DNA from: Lanius collurio
Lineage: Eukaryota > Chordata > Aves > Passeriformes > Laniidae
Direction: 5' to 3'
Assembly (NCBI GenBank): GCA_020086605.1
Contig: JACBWW010000004.1
Location: forward strand, 6,468,738 to 6,532,737
DNA: 64,000 nt
The notes under the pieces are model-generated. The model was not told the DNA's origin. It was given only the letters and a program-made list of their open reading frames with translations, and did no database searches. Each line of letters begins with the position of its first letter. Position 1 is the stretch's first letter. The translations under genes were made by a program, and so were the position numbers. Positions 59,598-64,000 of this stretch are shown piece after piece.

Positions 59598-60432
59598 AAC
59601 ATTGTGTGCAGTCTGGTCAGCAAGCTGAAGGTACAGCACTGCTTGAGTCCCTCTTGAGGCACTGAGGAGCAGCTGAGTCTTGTGCTTACTGCCCGAACAC
59701 TTCAACACATGAACATGTGTTTATTTCATTCCTCAGTTTCCTGAAATTATTTAAAGTGAGCAGTCCTATTTTGGTGGGTAGTTTTGCTTAAGCCATTTCC
59801 AGGTCAACTAAATTAGACACACTCACCAAAAGAATCACCTGTTTCCACACAGGTATGTACACCTTCCTTTTTTTTATCAGGTAGTTTGACACTGAATTGT
59901 GTCACTAATACTTTTTTATTAGTTCATGCTTAGTATAGCTTATGAACCTCCTACTCATAACAGAATTTTACAAAAACATGCATATGTCCCTCTAGGGTAA
60001 CTAGGGAATTATGAGATTCTCAATTGCTTCCATTTGTTGAAAGGAAAATTTTTGTATTGTAGTTGATTGTTTTTAGCTCCAGACCAGTAAGACTGGTTAT
60101 TCCCAAAGTTACTTACACCCTAATATCACATTACTTCATTGTTTTTTTTTCTAGATTAGGGCATCGTCTCTGTGAGCCTTAGTAATGGCACTAATGTGTT
60201 TTCTAGGGAAATTTCTTGGTCATCAAATATAACAGAATTTTCCAACAAAGGTGTTGAATGTGCAAAAATAGACTATGCTGCCTTCCTTGGCCTTTTTAAG
60301 GGCATCTAAATCTACAAACAAATTAACCCATCTGTATGCCATCTAAATTTCTCTTCCTGAAGAAAATATTTTTTTGTACTTATGTAATTCCAGTTGAGCT
60401 AGATGTAACAAAATTAAAATAGAATAAAAATA
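59598..60432. other. Non-coding stretch
   Basis: No supported gene or repeat. Confidence 0.55.
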
Positions 60433-60508
60433 ACATGGAATCATCAAAGTTAGAAGAGACCTTTAAGATCATCCAGTCCAACCATTTACCCACCACTGCC
60501 CCTCTAGA
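60433..60508 (-). mobile_element. CR1 LINE, 3' part (left piece of a split copy)
   Basis: The plus strand reads GGAATCATCAAAGTTAGAAG, then GACCTTTAAGATCATCCAGT and CCAACCA, the CR1 3' end in reverse. It breaks off at the LTR inserted at 60509 and resumes at 60914. Confidence 0.88.
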
Positions 60509-60909
60509 TGATGCCTTAAATTTCGACCTTTGTGTTTTCCAAATCCTGTAGTGCTTAGAGTGTAAGTCTGGAGTTTCTTGTAGCCTGTAGTTTCTGCTCT
60601 CTCAGGCTGGGTAGACATAACAAAACCTCTCCAGGCCTGCACTCCAAGGACCCCCAGGCTGTCCTAGGCTAAAAAGTGAAATCCAAAGAGCCTCAAAGAG
60701 GGGCAAATGGAGAGGAGATTACATCACTGAACTAAACTTTAAAATGTGTGGGGAATTCATTACCTGTTGTCCATCTTGGGGTCCATTTTGGCAATAGCCT
60801 GTGGCTCCCAGGGGGTACCTGGAAGGCCTTTCAATAAATACCTATTTTAGTCTTTTACTCTTTTTACTCTTTTACAGTCTCTGTTTCTAGGAGGCCTGAT
60901 AAGGCATCA
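60509..60909 (+). mobile_element. Solo LTR, 401 bp, inserted into a CR1
   Basis: The insert starts TGATGCC and ends GGCATCA, a perfect 7-bp inverted repeat with TG...CA ends. It is flanked by TAGA and TAGG, a likely 4-bp target duplication with one change. AATAAA at 60833-60838 lies about 70 bases before the 3' end and is followed by a pyrimidine-rich tract, as in an R/U5 region. It splits one CR1 into two collinear pieces, so it arrived later. No internal retroviral genes are present. A short non-autonomous DNA transposon is the alternative, but the poly(A) signal favours an LTR. Confidence 0.72.
60833..60838 (+). promoter_or_regulatory. Poly(A) signal AATAAA in the 401-bp LTR
   Basis: AATAAA sits about 70 bases before the LTR 3' end, the usual distance for the R/U5 boundary. 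Confidence 0.55.
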
Positions 60910-60913
60910 TAGG

Positions 60914-61040
60914 CCCCTAAATCAGTAAACCACATCACCCAGTACCACACCCCACACCCACATACCTGTTGAACACCTCCAGGGATGGCAACTCCCCAAC
61001 CTCCCTGGGCACCATATTCCTAGTAATGAATTAAGTTGGG
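60914..61040 (-). mobile_element. CR1 LINE (right piece of a split copy)
   Basis: The plus strand reads AGTAAACCACATCACCCAGT, then TTGAACACCTCCAGGGATGG and CCTCCCTGGGCACC. These are the CR1 blocks that normally follow directly after the block at 60433-60508. Confidence 0.88.
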
Positions 61041-62098
61041 TCCATCTGTAATGTCAATGCACTGCCAACCCCTGAAAACTTTGATCTACGTAGAATGACT
61101 GCATGGCATGGCAAATTTAAGTGTCCTGTCTCAGGCTGGTCCTGAGTCTTCCAGCATTCAGTGCCTTTTCTGCCAGCCAGAACTGGCAGGACTTGCAGCC
61201 TGCAAAGCTGTTGTGGTTCAGACTTAGTTCAGTTGCAGACTTTCTATATTTGCACTTTCCTCTTATAGCTCAGTTAAAAATATCTTACATTTTTATGTCA
61301 AGTACAGCACTCAAACCCCTGTAATGCAGTTTTGCAGTTAAATTACTGTGTCTGGATTAACTGTAAACTATTAACTTCAGTAGAAGTGCAGCAGAACTTG
61401 GTACTGTGAGAAATAAATCTACCTTTTTATTATCTTGCTTTCCATTGTCATCCATTGCCTTCACAGATGATAGGTGCACCATTAAAATCTTTTCCAATTT
61501 TCATCTGTATTTCCCAAAATACTTTATCTAGCAGACCTTTTTCACAGCTCTGCTTCTCTTTAATAGTTCTGCATTTTTTTTTGTACCACTGGTGCAATGG
61601 GGTGTTTTGTGTTCATCTTAGGCCTAAAATACTTCAAATAAATTCTTTTTATTCTGTGATCCATTTCTACCTCTCTCCACTAGAACACATTAAAAGTTAA
61701 CTGACAGCCATGTTACTGTTTTATATTAATGTTTTACCTCTCAAAATATTAAAAGAGAACTCAGGGGAAAAAAACCCCAAGTACTGAAAGAACTATAGCT
61801 TTTTGTGCTCTTCTGATATAAAAGCCTGAAATTATCTAGCCCTGGGGTTTATTTATTTGTGGAAAAATATTATTTAAGGGTTATGACAAATACTGCAAGT
61901 AGGAAGTCTAATGATACATGTGTGGTTATTATCAATGTATGACACATTATGGCCACTGTGGAACTACTCATTACTGAGATGTGAAGTCAAAGGCAAAGCA
62001 GTAGGGCTTGAGAACCTGATCTTGCAAATACTCACTGTGGGGGAGTGTGCTCCCTGATGTGTCAGGCAATGGAACAAACGCAGGCAGAAAACACTCAC
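61041..62098. other. Non-coding stretch
   Basis: No supported gene or repeat. Confidence 0.55.
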
Positions 62099-62148
62099 CT
62101 GAGCTTGGAGCCACCACTCGTCCTCACTCTTTGGGTTGTGTTCCCAAA
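62099..62148 (-). CDS. Candidate 50-nt exon with strong splice signals
   Basis: On the minus strand a pyrimidine-rich acceptor (ACATACATCTCCTCCAG), with a branch-point-like CCTAAG further upstream, is followed by 50 bases and a near-consensus donor, CTCAG|GTGAGTG. Two frames are open. One reads WEHNPKSEDEWWLQAQ and ends in phase 0. The other reads FGNTTQRVRTSGGSKL and ends with two bases, fitting the candidate exon at 56.4 kb. The splice signals are the best on the minus strand, but the gene is not recognised. Confidence 0.42.
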
Positions 62149-64000
62149 CTGGAGGAGATGTATGTGAGAGGTACTGCTTGGAGGTGAGAGGGAGTGTCTT
62201 AGGATTGATTCCCAGGAAAAAAATGGTGGTGGTTTCCCTGGAATCTCATCACTGAGCTGGTCAGCCTGGCAGCCAAGTAAGCTTGCAGCACTCCAGTGCC
62301 CAGTAATCCTGATTCTACATCATTTGAGACTTTGGGTTGTATTCCCTCTCCTACCACTGTCCTGTCACTCTTTTAATGGGAAGGAAAACCCAGCTGCCCA
62401 TTGCAGAAAGAAGCACAATGTGCTTCAGTCAAGTCTCCAGTCTTAAGAGCAAGAACCAAAGGATGCCCCCAAAAGGAGTCACTGCATAGTCCTCACAGAG
62501 CCTGAGTTTCAGCTTATGATGCTAAATAATTGTAACAGCTGATTTCTCAGTTTGAGTTTTGCATAATCACAGCACGTTGGAAGGAAATAATTAAACTGTG
62601 TTTTTTTCAAAGTTCTGTAAAATGTCATCACTCTGATAAGAAGTACTGTGATGTTTCCATCCCTATAGACAATGTCAGCTTTACACTCTGGCCAAAGTTC
62701 CCTGAAGGACTGATGAATTGGAAAAAGCAGCTGTACCAGTCTTTTATGGATATTTGATTAAATATGACATGATGCTTTCTTTTGAAAATGTATGGAGCTA
62801 TACTGTGGCAATAAAACACCTTTGCAGTGAATATAGAACAGGCTAACTACTTTTTAGAGAGTTGATTCAAAGAAAATCACCTTACAAGGATCTGAGAAAT
62901 CAGGTCTAAGAGTATTCATCCTTTTCACTGGTGATTGCAAGGAAAGCCTTTATGATTAATTCATGGTTAATGCAAACATTCATAGTGCAATAAATAATGA
63001 TATCGGGACAGAGTGATCTCACTTCTAACTTACTGAAAGAACAATGGTCAATTATAAAATTATACATCCAGGTGTAGGAAGGTAAGATCATACTTTTAAG
63101 AGACCATAAATCAGAGTCTGCTGAGGATCAAGGAGTTCTGTTCAGCTGAATAGAAGCTAGCATACCCTTGGATTTAAAAACTCAAATGGGATGGAATGTT
63201 AAGGTGGTATATTCACCTCTATGCACAGAGTGAAGCAAGATCAGTGTTAGAAAGACTGACAAAAATTCCAGGTTACCATTGAAGAAAAACACAATTATCC
63301 TGTGACAGAAGAAGCTCATGTGTGTGGAAATGGATTCAAAGAATATATGCTCCATGGCTATTCCAGACCAGAGGCAAGGCTGACTGGTGTGTAATTCCTC
63401 AATGCTCCCTTCTCAGAGGCTTCTTAAAGTTACTGTTCTCCAAGTCATTCAAGATTACATATACTACATTTGGTAGGTCCCAGGGAGGTGTGTATGGAAT
63501 ATGTGCTTTTATCAGTCAAATGAAGTCAGAAAGGAGTGAGAGAGAAATAAAATTTTGTTGCCATTCAAAAAAAACTAAGAAAATGAAATTTTAAGGCTAA
63601 ATGTTCAAAAAGGCTAATGAAAGTTAAAGGCTAATGACAGGTTAATATGGAGACCACAGAGTCATACTTTAGCAAAAAATGTAGGAAAAGTAGATGAAAA
63701 GTGAAGGAAAAAGCCTTAAAGATGCACAAAATTATTCTTAAAAGTCAGTAGATAAAAGATTTCAAGGAGAACTAACAGAGCTGGAAGAAGTTAGAGCACA
63801 AGAGAAGGAAAAGTTCAATACTGACAAATTCAAGTGTGCTTGGTGACAAGAAGTCTAAATTTATTGTGGGGGAAAAGACAGGAACAGAGCAAAAAAAAAC
63901 CACATGGAAAACCCAGTAGTAAGATCTGCTGAAAACTGCTGTAGTCAAAACACAACACAGGCAAAGAAAAATGTAATTTTCTCATCATATAACTCTGGTC
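62149..64000. other. AT-rich non-coding stretch
   Basis: No supported gene or repeat. The last kilobase is purine-rich (GAAAAGTGAAGGAAAAAG-like sequence), with short frames only. Confidence 0.55.

Noticed and set aside
1..64000. Intact endogenous retrovirus with gag, pol or env
   Set aside because: No long retroviral frames, RT motif or primer-binding site with internal sequence was found; only solo LTRs are supported.
1..64000. CRISPR array, operon or bacterial defence system
   Set aside because: No regularly spaced direct repeats and no bacterial-type gene structure; all repeat and splice evidence is vertebrate.

Overview
This window is vertebrate nuclear DNA, almost certainly from a songbird (passerine). 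It is AT-rich and low in CpG, and genes occur only as short open stretches bounded by splice signals. The recognisable repeats are avian. CR1 LINE 3' ends lie at about 2.2-3.6, 14.3, 23.7, 32.8, 50.5-51.3, 59.5 and 60.4-61.0 kb. Two copies of a SINE with a tRNA-Ile head and a CR1-X-like tail (TguSINE1 type) lie at 50.4 and 52.0 kb. That SINE family is known from passerines, which is the main reason for the lineage call. There are no operons, bacterial genes, phages or CRISPR arrays.

Layout. 0-36 kb is mostly intergenic or intronic: simple repeats, a cluster of three CR1 fragments in alternating orientation (2.16-3.55 kb), a possible 1-kb LTR (11.35-12.36 kb), weak candidate exons on the minus strand (18.06-21.78 kb), and a convincing solo LTR (27.02-27.81 kb) with a 4-bp target duplication, TATA box, poly(A) signal and a G/C-looped hairpin. 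36-47 kb holds the best protein-coding evidence. An 893-nt plus-strand exon (46035-46927) is open throughout and flanked by an acceptor and a donor. Weaker plus-strand candidate exons lie at 36.45, 39.5 and 47.05 kb. I do not recognise the protein. 50-52 kb is a CR1/SINE cluster. 53-62 kb has weak minus-strand candidate exons (62.1, 56.4, 53.1 kb), two local CpG-dense patches (53.8-54.05 and 56.93-57.0 kb), and a CR1 at 60.4-61.0 kb split by a 401-bp solo LTR.

How it fits together. The plus-strand exons may be parts of one serine-rich, largely disordered protein transcribed left to right. The minus-strand candidates would be separate genes, but each is weak. With a stop roughly every 16-18 codons, 64 kb is expected to contain dozens of chance open frames of 60-100 codons, so only the 297-codon exon stands clearly above chance. 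The repeats record a nested history: CR1 first, then an LTR into CR1, and a SINE joined to a CR1 end. No clearly novel system was found. The points most worth checking are the unrecognised large exon, the solo LTR with its hairpin, and the SINE/CR1 junction.
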